This document shows positions 38,601 to 51,300 of a stretch of DNA of 64,000 nt, in pieces (within the stretch, counting starts at the first letter, position 1; the number at the start of each line of letters is the position of its first letter). The notes beneath the pieces were generated by a model. The model worked only from the letters and a program-made list of their open reading frames with translations, was not told the origin of the DNA and did no database searches. This DNA comes from Adiantum capillus-veneris (Eukaryota > Streptophyta > Polypodiopsida > Polypodiales > Pteridaceae): contig CM043944.1 in assembly GCA_014529385.2 (NCBI GenBank), forward strand, positions 85,587,884 through 85,651,883, in the 5' to 3' direction. The position numbers were made by a program, and so were the translations under genes.

Positions 38601-41600
38601 ATGGATCCTGCTGAAACAAGAGGATCCCTGTAGTCGGTTTAGAATATCATCGATCCTAGGAATCGGAAATCTGTTCTTGATGGTGATTTTGTTGAGAGCT
38701 CTATAGTCAATATAGATTCTCCAAGATCCGTCTTTCTTCAAAACCAACAACACCGAAGAGCAGTAGGTGAAGTACTCGGCTCGATAAGACCCTTTTCCAA
38801 GAGGTCTTTCACTTGGTTCATAATCTCTTCATTCTGGGCGCGGCTCACACGGTAAGGTGGCAGGTTCGCTGGTGTGCTTCCAGGTATTAGATCAATGGTA
38901 TGATCCTCACGACGAGCTCCTAGCAACCCGCCTGGCAGGCCCTCTGAAAAGCAATCGGCATGAGTGTGGAGAAAATCTTGGCGTCTTTTTTCTAGATCAG
39001 ACATGTTTGTTCTATGATCATCATTCAACTCTTTCAAAAAGATCGAGTAAACAAACAGAATGGATTTCATTAAATTTGAAACGGCTGAAGCCAATACAAT
39101 AGGGAAAGACTTGCCCTTAAGTTTCACATCAAGTACAATGGTTCGGTCCTTTTTTGTAGTCAAAGTCGCTTTTCTCGCCCGATAGTCGACCACGACGTTG
39201 TTCTTATGGTACCAGGAGGCCATCACAACCTTCCAAGGGCATTATGTAGAAGTCCTCGTGCCCAAAATACCCCCGACAATGCAACCGAAGTTTGCCAATG
39301 ACAGGTGTAATGGCTACGTCCCTGCCAGGTTCCGCTAGAATTGCCTCTGCTAGTAGTCCCATCCGATCGGGTGTAATCTCGAGCCGCGCCGCCAATTCAG
39401 GTGAAATGATGTTGGCCTTGGCTCCTCCATCAAAGAAAATCAGGGCTTCTTGATCTTTCACTTTGCCCCAAGCTCGGCAAAGTTCTGTACTCTCATCAAT
39501 CGTGCTTGGGTCAGTACCAATGCAATCTGGAACCAGTCCTGCTTTCATCTTGCCTTTCCGTCCACGTTCCTCAGCTGCTTTTGAACTCTCTAGCTTGTCT
39601 TCATCTTGTTCTTTCTGTGCCTTTTTAGGGCACTTCGCGGAGATGTGTCCTTTTTCCCACATCCAAAACACTTCCCCTCTTTAATGTAGTTGGCTCTTTC
39701 CCAAGGAGTATGAGCCGGAGTCGTACATCCTTATCTTTCTGATCTTGGAGACTCTTCTTCTTTCTACTTTCACTTTTAGAAGTCTGTTTTGTTTTCTGCG
39801 TCATGATCTCATCTATGGGGTCAGTCAAACTGTCTGAGTGTATAGCAAAGCCCCGTTTCGCATGACTCGTCAGTTCTTGAATAGTATCTGACTTTTTCTC
39901 TAAACAGTGATCTCGGATCTCCGTAGGAAGTCCCAAGGTAAACCTCTCAATCTGTTCTTTAAACGAGATCTTCTTAAATGAAGAAGCGGGTGGAAAAGAG
40001 CTCCAAAATCTCTCGCAATATGCGTCCAAAGTATCTTTCTTGGTTATCCGGAGATGGTTCCAAGCAGTTCGTATGTCGCATTCGTACTCCCGAGTCAACC
40101 AAGAAGAAATAAAAAGCCTTTTAAATTTCATCCATTTAACTGGCGCTTTCTTGTTCAATAGAAGAGTGGACCACCATGTTCGAGCATTTCCCTTCAAGTA
40201 AGAGGAAGCCCTCCGAATCTTGGAGTGTTCTGAGTAATGCCCTCCAGAGAAAGCTATGTCAAACTGGTGTATGAAGGCCAAAGCCCTCGAAGCATCTCGG
40301 AATCCAGAAAAGTGTCAAATTTAATTGATTGTCCACCTTCTTTAAATTCTCGAACTTTCTTGCTTTTATCCTCCAGAAAGTCATACTGGTTGGCTTTATA
40401 AAAATTCTTCTTCTTTGCATAAAACCTGTGATTATAGGAGTCCGAACTATCCGAAGACGAGTCCTCTATAGAACTGTCAGAAACTAGACGAAACTTATGC
40501 TTCTTTGCCTTTTTCTTGCCCTTTCCAAAGCTTTACTTTTTGCTTTACTTTTTTTTCCTTTTCTGTCTTCTTCGCTCGAGCTAGAAGAACTGTCAGAAGA
40601 AGAAGAAGAAGAAGAAGAAGAAGAACTGGATACTCCTTCAAATCTGACACGCTTTTTTTGCTTTCTTGCCAACACAAAAGCAAATTGACGACCCAAATAA
40701 CCCGGGAAGTCAGTTCCTTTCTTCTGCTTTTTGTCGTGCTTTTTGGCTTTGTTGGTTGCGTCAAAAAGCTGGGTTATCCGCGTATCAACGACCTCTTCTA
40801 ATTCTTGCTCTGTAAACATCCTCGGAGTAGGAGGTTTCTTGAGTGCCGGTTTGAAGGGTGGTTCTATGGCCTTACGCCACTGAGAGTGCACTTCGTCGAA
40901 GGATGTCTGCGTCAAAAATTTTGCAAATTTGGGATCCTTCGCAATGTTGATCATCATCTTTGTCGCATCGTCAACCAATTGTCGACGCTTCATCTCTTCA
41001 ATCTCCACCTGAGTAGGCCGAAGCGGGCCGTACTCCTCGTGAGAATCTTCTTCGTGATCTCTTCCCGTATCCTCAGATGCAAAGGAAGTAGACTGATCTC
41101 TATTTGAATCCATAAGTGTCGCGAGAAAAGGATCGGATTTCCCGGTACAAGAGAAATCGGCCGCGCTCTAATACCACTATAACAAACTTGGACACTCCAA
41201 GTCAAGATTCAACCGTGACACAACAAAGATTCACTTCAAAACAGTTCATAGTTTACAATTGATTCGACACGGCCCGCGGAGTTCCGTGCCTAGAGATATT
41301 GGCCCCAAAGACTGGCGTCCCTTTTGGTATTTCTTTTTGTATTAATATGTGTTCAAAGTACAAGAGGGTTCTCACTCTCAAACTCTGCGTCCAGATGCTC
41401 TGAGAAAGTGAGGCCCTGCCCACTTATTTATTGGTTACAAGGGATGCCCAAAAGCAGTAAGTGAAAAGCCTTCAAAAATAAAGCAACTATTGCCAAATCT
41501 GCCAAATTTCAGCCAACGCAAAAATCAAGGATTTCGTACGTTTTGCCACATCATCGGCTCAGTAAAAAGCGAGATCTTCGTAAACTATGCCACATCACCC

Positions 41601-42290
41601 TGTCAATGCGTTTTGCAGCGGAATTTCCCGGAGTCTATACGGTATGCCACGTCAACATGGCAATGCATATTGCGGGTCCACGTCAAAGTGTATGTATCTG
41701 GGGCAATGCCACGTCACCATTTTGTGACGGGCACCATGGCTTTGACCCAACATCAAATGTACTAGAGGAGGAGACAGATCTTCCTGTTGGGATGTGTGAC
41801 ACATCCACAACACCACAAGTGAGAACCCCGTCTACTTTGGGAGCCTACAAATTTGACATCACTTATCAAGTCATCAAATGCCCTCTCCCAACTCTATAAA
41901 ATATGCACACTTTGCATCCACTCTGCATCTTATCACTACCCAATCACTCTAGCCCACTTTGTACTCATTTCGCATATTAATCTACTCATGATTTGCTACT
42001 AGCATTAGTTTCAAACTCTCTCTAATCTCTTGTAATTAACTCTTTGATCACACTATGAACGGCTTGTTAACGTTTCCGCCATGACGCCATTCTCTTTCAT
42101 GTGGTATCAGAGCCGACGGTTCACACCTAGGCCTAATTAATTCCTCTTAATTACACCCCTAATCACTCTTTTTCTATCAAGCATTAGTAGCAACAAGCTA
42201 CACAACCATGCTACGATTCTCATAGAGTTTAGGCACGTTCATTACGAGCCACTACCCTCGTCTATGAGAAGAGCACGTGATTGGTAGCAA

Positions 42291-42335
<45 letters not shown>

Positions 42336-45300
42336 TTTATCGTCGCATTTGCATTTAGGATCCAAGTTTTTTCATAGCAAAAACATTAGAGGCTAATCTT
42401 GGCCTTGGGTACTACATCAAGAACTTCGGAGTTTTAAAGTCATCAATTTTGGCTCATTTTGTGCTTGCATTGAACATCGTGACTTAACCATTCACTTAAT
42501 TGATCTAGGTATATAAGAAGCCCTTGATACGAGCTTTCCAATGAGTCCATGCACGCTCTGTTTGATCATCGTGTGAGAGTTTAATTATAGAATTAATCTT
42601 ACGTTGTTTTGAGAAGATCGCATTGTTAATCTTTGCTTTGTAAGAGCTTGAGAAGTCTTACCATTTTTAGGTGTGTATGACAATTGATGAGCATCTAATG
42701 CTCTCAAGCTTCTTTTTGGAGATCAATTCTTTTGTGGACACATGTGAAAGAGGCCTATTTTAAGGTTTCTTCTTTTGACTTTCGAAGAGAGGGGCATAAG
42801 GTCACCCACCCTATTTCAGACGCCCACCCACTGGGTGGATTTCAAGCGACGCGCTCGAGTAGGTTTTATTTGCGCTCTTGGGTCCGGGCTTTCCGTACTC
42901 ATGCCTACTTGCCGTCCGACGACATCCAATCACCTTTCCCTACACGGCGCTATGACCATCTAATTGCTCTTGCTCCAACCAACCAACAGCGGACACCATC
43001 CCCGCGGTGAAGTGCATCGAATAGTTCTTTCGGGTCCGCAAGCAGCAACTCCCACAGCCCTGCTTGCCCACTTCGAGTTCTCTTAGCTTCAGTTCTCTTG
43101 TTGAGGGGGCCCATCCCACAACCTCGGCCCCATATTTTCAGCCCTCTTTGTTAAAATCTCTTTCCCCAAAGACATGCTACAGCTTTGGACACAAAGCACA
43201 AACACTTTCAGCTTCACAAAGATGACAAAAATAATACAAGGATCACAAACTGCCCGACAACGGGTAAGACCATCCTCACTAGTACATTCTTTGTACATAA
43301 ATTATGTTTTGTATGCCATGCCGCCATCTGCATTCACGATCAATTTGACGACGCATTCGGAGGGGAGAAGAAGGATCGACACAACAAATATCAACGACAC
43401 TTTGCAACCGACATGGGCAACACAACACAAATGCTTTGAACAATTTCAATAGGACTTCACCGTTTGATCTCCGACATCGGAGAAAGCCCCATTTGTATTT
43501 GACCTTCCACCTAGTTGCCTACCATTCTCCAGTGAAGGCATATTTGGCCTATACCCTTCTGCTAAATCTCTAGGGAAGGTATATTTGAGTGATACCCTTC
43601 TCAAGGGACAGGCACTTTGATCCTATACCCAATTGACAGTTCTCTGTGGAGGATGTTTTGACTTTGGTCTTACACCATGCAGTCGAATTCTCCAGGGCAG
43701 GATACCGTTTGTACTTTTGGATGCTACTATGACACACACGGGGAGGCTTGTTCAGGTGTGACACATCTGCACCATCACAAGTGAACACCCCCTCTACATG
43801 GAAGCCTACACATTTGAAATCACTGATTTGGTCATCACATGCCCTCTCCCAACTCTATAAAAGAAGCCTAAGCTACACACTTTGTATCCACTTTGCATCC
43901 TATCACTACCCCGTCACTCTAGCCCACTATGTACTCATTTTACATATTAATCTACTCATGATTTGCTACTAGCATTAGTGTCAAACTCTCTCTCTAATCT
44001 CTTGTAATTAACTCTCTAATCTTTTGTAATTAATGGCTCGTTAACGTTTCCACCATAACGCCATTCCCTTTCACTTCCTATCTCAGTTTGCTTCCCAAGC
44101 TTGAGACGGGAGTACCTCCCCCTACTTTCCAGGATTGGTTCATGTTTGGGACAGTCTTGGAGACCCCGCCTACTTCAGCTTCAGGTGTGGCCAAGGCCGC
44201 AAGGTTACCCACTATGCGGGTACATACACACTCTCCCAAGGTGATTCTACTACTTTGGTGAGTAATGGTTGAATCAGACAAAGTGTGGAGTATTCGGGAC
44301 TCCCGAACCGGTGCTTCATGCGCAGATAGATGGGCCATCTTGCGAAGGCCTGCCCACGACCCTCTACACAAACCCAACATACCAAAGCTGGCCAGGCTCC
44401 ACAGGTAGAGCAGTAGGGAGCACAAACGGGTACCTCTTCTCAGACACGTGCCCAGACAGATAAGGGTTGGCAACAAGTTCGTGGTCGGCACACCAGTCTA
44501 GCGCCCCGGGTGGTCGGTCTGCACCAGGCCAGCAGCAGTGGGTTCCTATAGGGAGCCGTTTTGACTCTCTACAGTAGGATGATCCGGCGGATGTCCCCTC
44601 CACTTCAGCTTCGCCACCGCCAGTCCCTCCCCCTCCCTCCTCACCTACCATCCCAACCTCTTCGCCTCCACCTTCACCTCCTCCACCCGCCCCCTTCGCC
44701 TCTTCCATCCCTCCCGCTAGTCCTTCCACCCCATCGCTTGACCTCTCCCATGCCCTGCCGCCAGCCCAAGGGGCAGGCCACTCTTTGGCAGCTTGAAGGT
44801 CTCTTGGCAATGCATTTGCCACGAGACGCCTAGCACGAGAGGAGCAATCCTACCTGCGAACACCCCTATTGGTGCAGGCGTTGCCTTCCCTTGTGGACTG
44901 ACCACTTTTGACATTTATCGCCGCTGGTACTTCTTCAACTACGACTTTACACGATTCCTCAGCGACTCTTCTCCTAACCTCGAGGCACCTTGCTTCAGTG
45001 TACATGTACTATTTCTGGAAGCCAGAGGGACATAGGCCTGGTTGGTTTTTCCTTCCCATTCTGTGGCAAGGATCAGACTGAGTGGACCATGCATACAATG
45101 CTGGATTGGCTCCATGTTCGAGCTCTTGAGTTCTCTCACCACATGGGAGACTTGGGGATAGTACACATTGGCCAAGTCCTCTATGACACCACCAAATGCA
45201 GCAGCATGTAGACACATTGTGGTATACTTTTTTGAAGACACTGCAGAGTGCACCCTGCTATGTATATATTCATGAGGACTCTTAGACACAGGATGTAGCC

Positions 45301-48300
45301 CTACAGACTGCACGCACTACTTGGGTATGGGTCCGATAGACACTCCAGACACGGCTCTCTTGAGGTCGGCTTTCTCTCACCGACTCCATGATTGTCTCAT
45401 GGAATGTGCAGGGGCTAGGTGAACCCAAGTTTCTACGTCAAAGGGGTCGCCTCAAACAGGAGCTCCAGAGATGCCTTGTGGGTGGAGCGATCAATATGCT
45501 TATTCTCCAAGAGCATCACTTGTGTGAGAGCCGTATCAAGCGCTGTGGGCAGATCTTGTGTGGTCGCTATGAGACCTTTTGGTCAACTGCTTTTGGGCCT
45601 GGTGGCAGGGAGGTGTATGTATGACTATTGTGCATTCATGGCAGCAGGCCATTGTGGGCAGCGGCATCAGAGTGCCACACAGGGCCCAATGGGTCACTAT
45701 GCAAGTACATGACTGCCTTGTGGGTTTTATGAATATTTATGCGTACAACCATGCGAGTGCACGGGCTGAGTTTTGCTCACATTTGGTGGAGTACTTGCCT
45801 CACATAGAGCGGTGGTGTGCATTGGGGGGGATTTCAAGGACCCTTCAGACATGATTGGGGGCAGCCATGCTACTGTACATGGGGCTGAGTTGGCTGCTTG
45901 GGAAAGGCTATGTATGGCTTTGAGGATCTGGCTTTGCACGGCCCTCGACTAGCCTCTCATTTTCCCGGTCTGACCGCAGAGTAGGAGAAGTGAATCTATA
46001 CAAGATAAATCGTTTGTATGCTAGTTATCACTTATGTGACTCGGGTGGTACACTGCATTTTGCAGGGACTACTTTCTCTGATCATGCGCCACTGATCCTT
46101 ACTCTCTCCGAGAGGCAGAGGAGTGGCAGTGTTATGTTACGCATCCCTGAGAGGATTTTGCTAGATACAAAGCTCAAAGAGCAGGTTGTTACGCGTTGGA
46201 CTGAGAGTCTAGATACACAAAGGGGAGGTTGCTGCCAGAGTGGCCAATGGCCTCGGAGAGCTTAGTCGCCTTTTTCTCCAAGAGTCGACAACGCGATTGG
46301 CTGCGGCTCGAGAGGAGGAGAAGCAGCTATGTTGGGGGATTGCCTCCCTGCAGAGGATGCAAGAGCGGCACCCAGGTAGTCCCTGTATAGAGGACCGCAT
46401 GCAATAGGCTCGACAGGAGCTGATCACCATTGAGGAGCGGCACCACGGGAATCTTTGGGCTTGGGAGAGTTGCCCTTTGGTGCAAGTGTAGTGGGACCCC
46501 GGGGAGTGGTTTTGGCAAGACCCTTTTCCTTCAGCTGATCACCTAAGAATCCCTTTCTTCCGCTACACAGCACGACTAGGGCATCACATACTGGCTGCTC
46601 GGAGAGAGACCCGCCTTGCTACAGCAAGTCACTAGCAAGAGGGTGATCTCACATCTGAGTTCCTGACAAACTCTTGGGAGCGCTTGTGGGACAACAGTCA
46701 GACGAGGAGAGTCACCAAGTTCCAATGGCTAGTCGCCCATCAAGCTACTGCAATTGAGAGTTGGTTGGTCTACAATGGCCATCCAGTGAGCTGTCCCGCC
46801 GCTTGTGACCACCCACTTGAGTCACAGAGGCATTGTTTATGGGATTGCCACATGGCACGCTGCGGATTCTACAGCTAATGCCAGCCTTGTCGTCAGCTAG
46901 GCAGTACACTTGGGGTGTTGCTGCTTCGTCCACCCTCACAAGCTCGGCACTTCGTTTTGGGCTGTCCTCAACTAGCAAGATGATTGTGATACAAGAGGGC
47001 CAGCCTACACTCTAGCCTACCACAGAGCTAACGCCTCAAGAGTGGAGCAGTAATAGAGCTTTGTTGGGACCTTATACTGTGCTAAAATTCTATATTGTGC
47101 AAGAGAGGGTATGCAACTATTACCGGCCTGGGCATGCACGTCCTACTAGAGGCTCACAAAGGTGCCAAGCTAGTCCTGAATCCTAAGCTAAGACTCATGC
47201 TAGATTGTAGCAAAGCATGTCCACGTAGCGCAAGTGAAGTGCGCACGTGACATAATCCCCCGCTAGGATTGAGGTTGACTTCATCTTCGCAAAATTGGGT
47301 AGTCAGTGAATAGTTTTCTCTTTACTGGATTCCTGGCGAGAATCCATATGTGTTGTGGGAAAAGGGATCGGATCCTTCGTAGAAGAAGAATTGTTTGAGC
47401 TCTGATACCACTATAATAGGCATGGACACTCCAAGCAAGAGATCTACAACAACAGACACGAGAAAAGAAGAGATCTCTTGCTTGGACACTCCAAGCAAGA
47501 GATCTACAAGAACAGACACGAGAAAACTATAAACAATTGAAGTCAATTTGAATAGAGAGAGAGAGAGAGAGAGAGAGGAAGAGGAGAGTCAACACGAACT
47601 TCCAAACGCTGGAGTTCCACTTCCAAATGCACTTACCCCATAGTTACCCAAAACGGGAACGGGAGGGTCCGAAACGGGACGAGAACGGGGAGGAGGAGGG
47701 GCGGCCAGAACGGGAACGGCACCAAAACGGTCGACTCAAGTAAGGCTTGAATTACCTCCATTCAGCTTAGTCCCAAATCAACTCCTAAACAGCCCAAAAA
47801 CTGCCCCTAAACCTGCCCTGAAACTGGCCCAAATATGTCCCCCAAACAGCCCCAAATCTGCCCCCAAATGCCCACCTTTTTGCCTCCAAATGCCTACTTT
47901 TGCACGTTCCACCCTGCGTTCTGCCCCGTTCCGAAACACCGCTCCCGTTACACCCCATTCCGAAACGGGGTTCCGTTCCCAACTCCATTTGGGGAACAGG
48001 ACTTGTCCCGAACACCGTTTCAAAACGTTTGGGCTGCGTTCTGCCTGTTCCTTGTTAAGCTGACTCTCCCCAAAAATTGGCGTCCCTTTTCAATATTTCT
48101 TTCTTACTGATGCTTCACAAGGTACAATGTCTGAGGGCCCTCTCTCTACGGTTGCTCCCAAACTAATTCGCCAGAGAGAGAGAGGCCCTGGCACACTTAT
48201 AAAGACCCTGGGCCTAAAAGCAAACACATGAAAGCTCTCCCCAAAAAATCCCAACGACAAGGGCTGCCTCAGCATTTTACGGGATTTCCATACAGCTTCC

Positions 48301-51300
48301 ACATCAGCAAGGTTTCTAGGTTTTGCATGCTCTGCCTGTACGGCACCCACGTCCAGCACTTTTACGTCCTTGCTTTATTTTTTATTTATGCCCCTAGGCC
48401 ATGCTTTTTAAGTTGGATAACTTTTTTGGGGGTTTAGGTTTAATAAACCCTAACCCTTACGTCATGCCACGTCACAAACTTGTGACAGAAGCAAGTCAAA
48501 CTCAGTCATAATGAAGGGGAGCACTAAAAGAGGCACTAGATAGGAACTCAAGCACATCAAAAGTAGTTGATAGAGCATGCAACAATATCTACTGGTCGTA
48601 ACTCGGACGAACATTTCACAAGCGTGGAAGTCTACATGTTCACCATGCAACTAAATGACATACCTAGATGAATTCAGGGTAAGCCTTTGACGGAAAGGGC
48701 AAGGAACAGACTCACGGCAGTCACCCATAAGACAGTATAAACATCAGCTCCATCATGCATAGTATTGACTAAATACTATGACATCCCAACTAACGTCATC
48801 ATTGCCCACTAGTGGGTGTAAAACTAGGTACAAATATATGCTCACCCCCCCCACCCCCAAACACACACACACACAAGAGCATATAAGAGATGAAGCAAAC
48901 TCAGTCATAATCAATCTAAAAGAGGCATTACATAGGAAGTAATCATTTCTATCCAAAAGACAATTCAGAGCTTACAAGATTTGAGCAAGGATCTGTGAAT
49001 CATCTGAGAGTTGCAGTGACACCCTAGAAGAGTTGGCTGCGACCCACTGGAGCATGCATAGAACACCAGAAGAATCCACTAACTCATCATCTATCGAGGT
49101 GCAGTCTTGTATGCCAAGCAACACAGAGGTTATTGTCAAATGTACCAGGCGCTCCCTTAGTTCATGCTCTACATCCAAAGCAAAACCTCGCCAGCTGTTT
49201 CCAAAGCTTTCAAAGCGGCTCTCTACAGTATTCTTGAAACTCAATCTGTCCATAATTGTAAACGGATCATGACCTTCTGTTAGAAAGAGACGTTTCAAAA
49301 TAGCAAAGACAATCTGCAGGCGTCGGCAGCTCGCATTTATAATGCTTTCTTTACAGCTCTTCATAGATGCAATACTGTCGTCTTCACCATCAGAGTACAG
49401 TAACCCCAAACTCAAAAGCCACCTTAATATAATAGAGTTCACATAATTTCTCCCCATAACTGATGCTAGATGTGAGAAATAAGCTGTGATATCCCAAAGA
49501 ACCAACTTCTTGTTTGTGTTTTCAAAACAGTGAAGGGCCGCTAGTACATTGGTTTCCCACTGTATGGAGCTTCTTTCAACGTTGCTGATTTTTATGACAT
49601 GAATCTGTTCTAGAGGTGGAATATCAAATTGTTGGCTCCCAGTCCAGAAAATTTGAGCAATCGCTTTTACAGCCCTGAATGATGATAGATCTAATTGTAA
49701 GTCAAGTCACTTTACAGAAACATTCAAAAACACATTGCAGAGCATTAACAATTTTTTTGAAATTTATTTTCAGCACTTGACAAGCAGAGGGGTTCAATAT
49801 TTAAGTGGCTACCGCTCGTTTCAGTCATACAGACTATAATAGGATTAGCTGAGCTCGTTAAAAATATATGTTCAGCAGGTTTATCAATGCTGGCACCCTT
49901 AATACATGCCGCAGAAAAAGCCAGAGTTGACAATGATCAAGGTGACCATGTGTAAAATGTACCTCTGTATTTAGAAGGTGATTACCGGCAGTGAAGCTTT
50001 CAGGTGACATCACGCACAGCCATGAATGTCATTTAGCTTTGTGTTCTTCTCAAAGGTCTATATATTGTATTTTTTATTAGAGTGCTAAAAGCTTAAGTTT
50101 GCAAAGGGGAACGGGGAACGGTAACTTGCCTTGATTCATACATCTGGTCCAATAACTCTGTCGAAACACCCCGCAGCTGATAGAACACAAAACCCATTGG
50201 CTTCAGCTGGTTTAATATCACCAAAACAACACTTATAGGGTAAGGCTGATTTTCATTCTACATGCATGAGATTCACTTACCGTAGCAAGAGCAAGGCTTC
50301 CTCCAGATAGGCACAAACCATAGTAGCCATCAAGTACAGAATCTGGTAACTGCATGAGTAATGTTAAAAAGAATGACACACTCTAGATGATATTACTAGT
50401 TAGCCTTTTATGTCCTACTTACCAAAACTTTTTTTTTGGCCTTGCGTCTGGAATCTTCAGGAAAAGGCAAGGCCAGTAAACCACCTCCACTAAGCTTCCA
50501 AGCATGCAGGCTGTTATCCTTCATTATCAACAATGAAAGACTATATTTTGAATGCTTTTCTGTGAAACGATACAGAACTTGTAAAATTTTTACAAACAGA
50601 ATTTCCAAATCAAGAAAGAGAATACCCTTCAGCTACAAACCAAGGTCCAAGATTCCCTCTTCCCATCACACACACAGGCCGCGAGAGCCAATGCCAAATA
50701 ATTATTTTGCTAAGATGAGAAATGGTCAGTAAGCCTTCATGGGTATATGCGCCACCTAATTGGCTCTTACAATGGCTTGCTGAGATGAGAAAAGTTCAAT
50801 AAGCCTAATGGGAGTATGCACCGCCTAATTCACTCTTATATCATACTTTATCCTAGTTTTGGTAAGATGACGATAGACAGCCTAGATGGACAATGTCCAC
50901 TGCCTAAATGGCTTTCCCTCCAGAAGTTCAAGATCAGATACAAGGCAGTCCTGCATTTTGTTGCTGCATCATTAAAATAGTTTTTCCAAATCAAGGACGT
51001 TAATGATTATGTATCTTTTTCTGGAATCAAATGAAAGGGAGGTAATCCTCATAGGTCAAAAAGCTATCTACATAGCGTCAGAAATAAGAGTGAGTTCGCA
51101 AACATATACCTGGCTGCAGCTGTATAAACAACGGCCATCAAATGCCCATAACAACCCTGTTACCTGCACTTGTTAAAATCACTGATAAAGCCAATAAAAT
51201 GAAGCGTCCAACTTGGGGTGCTGACTCAAAGCGACCAAACCGACTTTTTGACTTCCTAACACTTACTGTTTGTGAATGTGCATCAACTTTGAAAACTTCT

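Larger units (their letters stand above)
30795..41729 (-). mobile_element. Chromodomain Ty3/gypsy element (copy 1) with GGCAC target duplication
   Basis: LTRs of 545 and 552 bp (30,795-31,339 and 41,178-41,729) flank minus-strand gag-protease-RT-RNase H-integrase-chromodomain remnants. The five bases GGCAC occur exactly on both sides (30,790-30,794 and 41,730-41,734). A primer site and a polypurine tract are in place. The element is interrupted in its integrase N-terminal region by a 4.2 kb non-autonomous LTR element (33,263-37,485). Without it the element is about 6.7 kb. Domain order and the C-terminal chromodomain place it with plant chromoviruses. Several frameshifts disable it. Confidence 0.9.
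41785..44073 (+). mobile_element. Non-autonomous LTR element, 2.29 kb, with exact CTTCC target duplication
   Basis: LTRs are 41,785-42,099 (TGTTGGGATG...CTCTTTCA) and 43,749-44,073 (TGTTCAGGTG...CCCTTTCA). Each contains a TATAAAA box and the CTTTGCATCC...CACTACCC block. CTTCC flanks on both sides (41,780-41,784 and 44,074-44,078). The primer site TGGTATCAGAGCC follows the first LTR (42,102-42,114) and the purine run ACGGGGAGGCT precedes the second. The interior (1.65 kb) has no gag or pol. The short LTRs with plant Met-tRNA primer suggest a copia-related family; it would need a partner's proteins. Confidence 0.85.
30020..47040 (+). mobile_element. LINE, plus orientation, split by two LTR elements; RT region deleted
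   Basis: Pieces at 30,020-30,794, 41,735-41,784 and 44,079-47,040 read as one LINE. It has a C-rich 5' region, an ORF1 with a DUF4283-like fold (KMIYVQILRRGYYQIEFES), a Pro/Ser-rich stretch, an endonuclease (SWNVQGL...SDHAPL), a coiled linker and a C-terminal zinc finger. The ORF1 frame continues from 30,794 into 41,735 and from 41,784 into 44,079 when target duplications are counted once. The RT core is missing between about 46,490 and 46,560. Frameshifts and stops show it is dead. The 3' end is not sharply defined. Confidence 0.75.
29628..48975 (-). other. Giant intron (19,348 bp) of the TFIIIC-like gene, filled by nested transposons
   Basis: The donor is GTAAGC at 48,975-48,970 and the acceptor is ACAAACAG at 29,628-29,635. 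Both exons carry adjacent pieces of one conserved protein in phase. Contents from left to right: a 171 bp sequence repeated near the other end, a LINE split by two LTR elements (one of which is itself split), a truncated Ty3-related LTR, and about 480 bp of apparently native intron. The other six introns of the cluster are 73-591 bp. Confidence 0.8.

Noticed and set aside
40495-40801. Plus-strand ORFs with Glu or Arg runs
   Set aside because: Antisense shadow of the Ser-rich part of the Ty3 gag, caused by a GAA/TTC repeat.
44078-44914. Minus-strand ORFs of 137-152 aa rich in Gly/Glu
   Set aside because: Antisense of the Pro/Ser-rich part of the plus-strand LINE.
48972-49505. Stand-alone 177-residue gene
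   Set aside because: It is the middle of a longer exon: the frame continues upstream to a splice acceptor at 49,675, and the apparent stop lies inside a GTAAGC donor.
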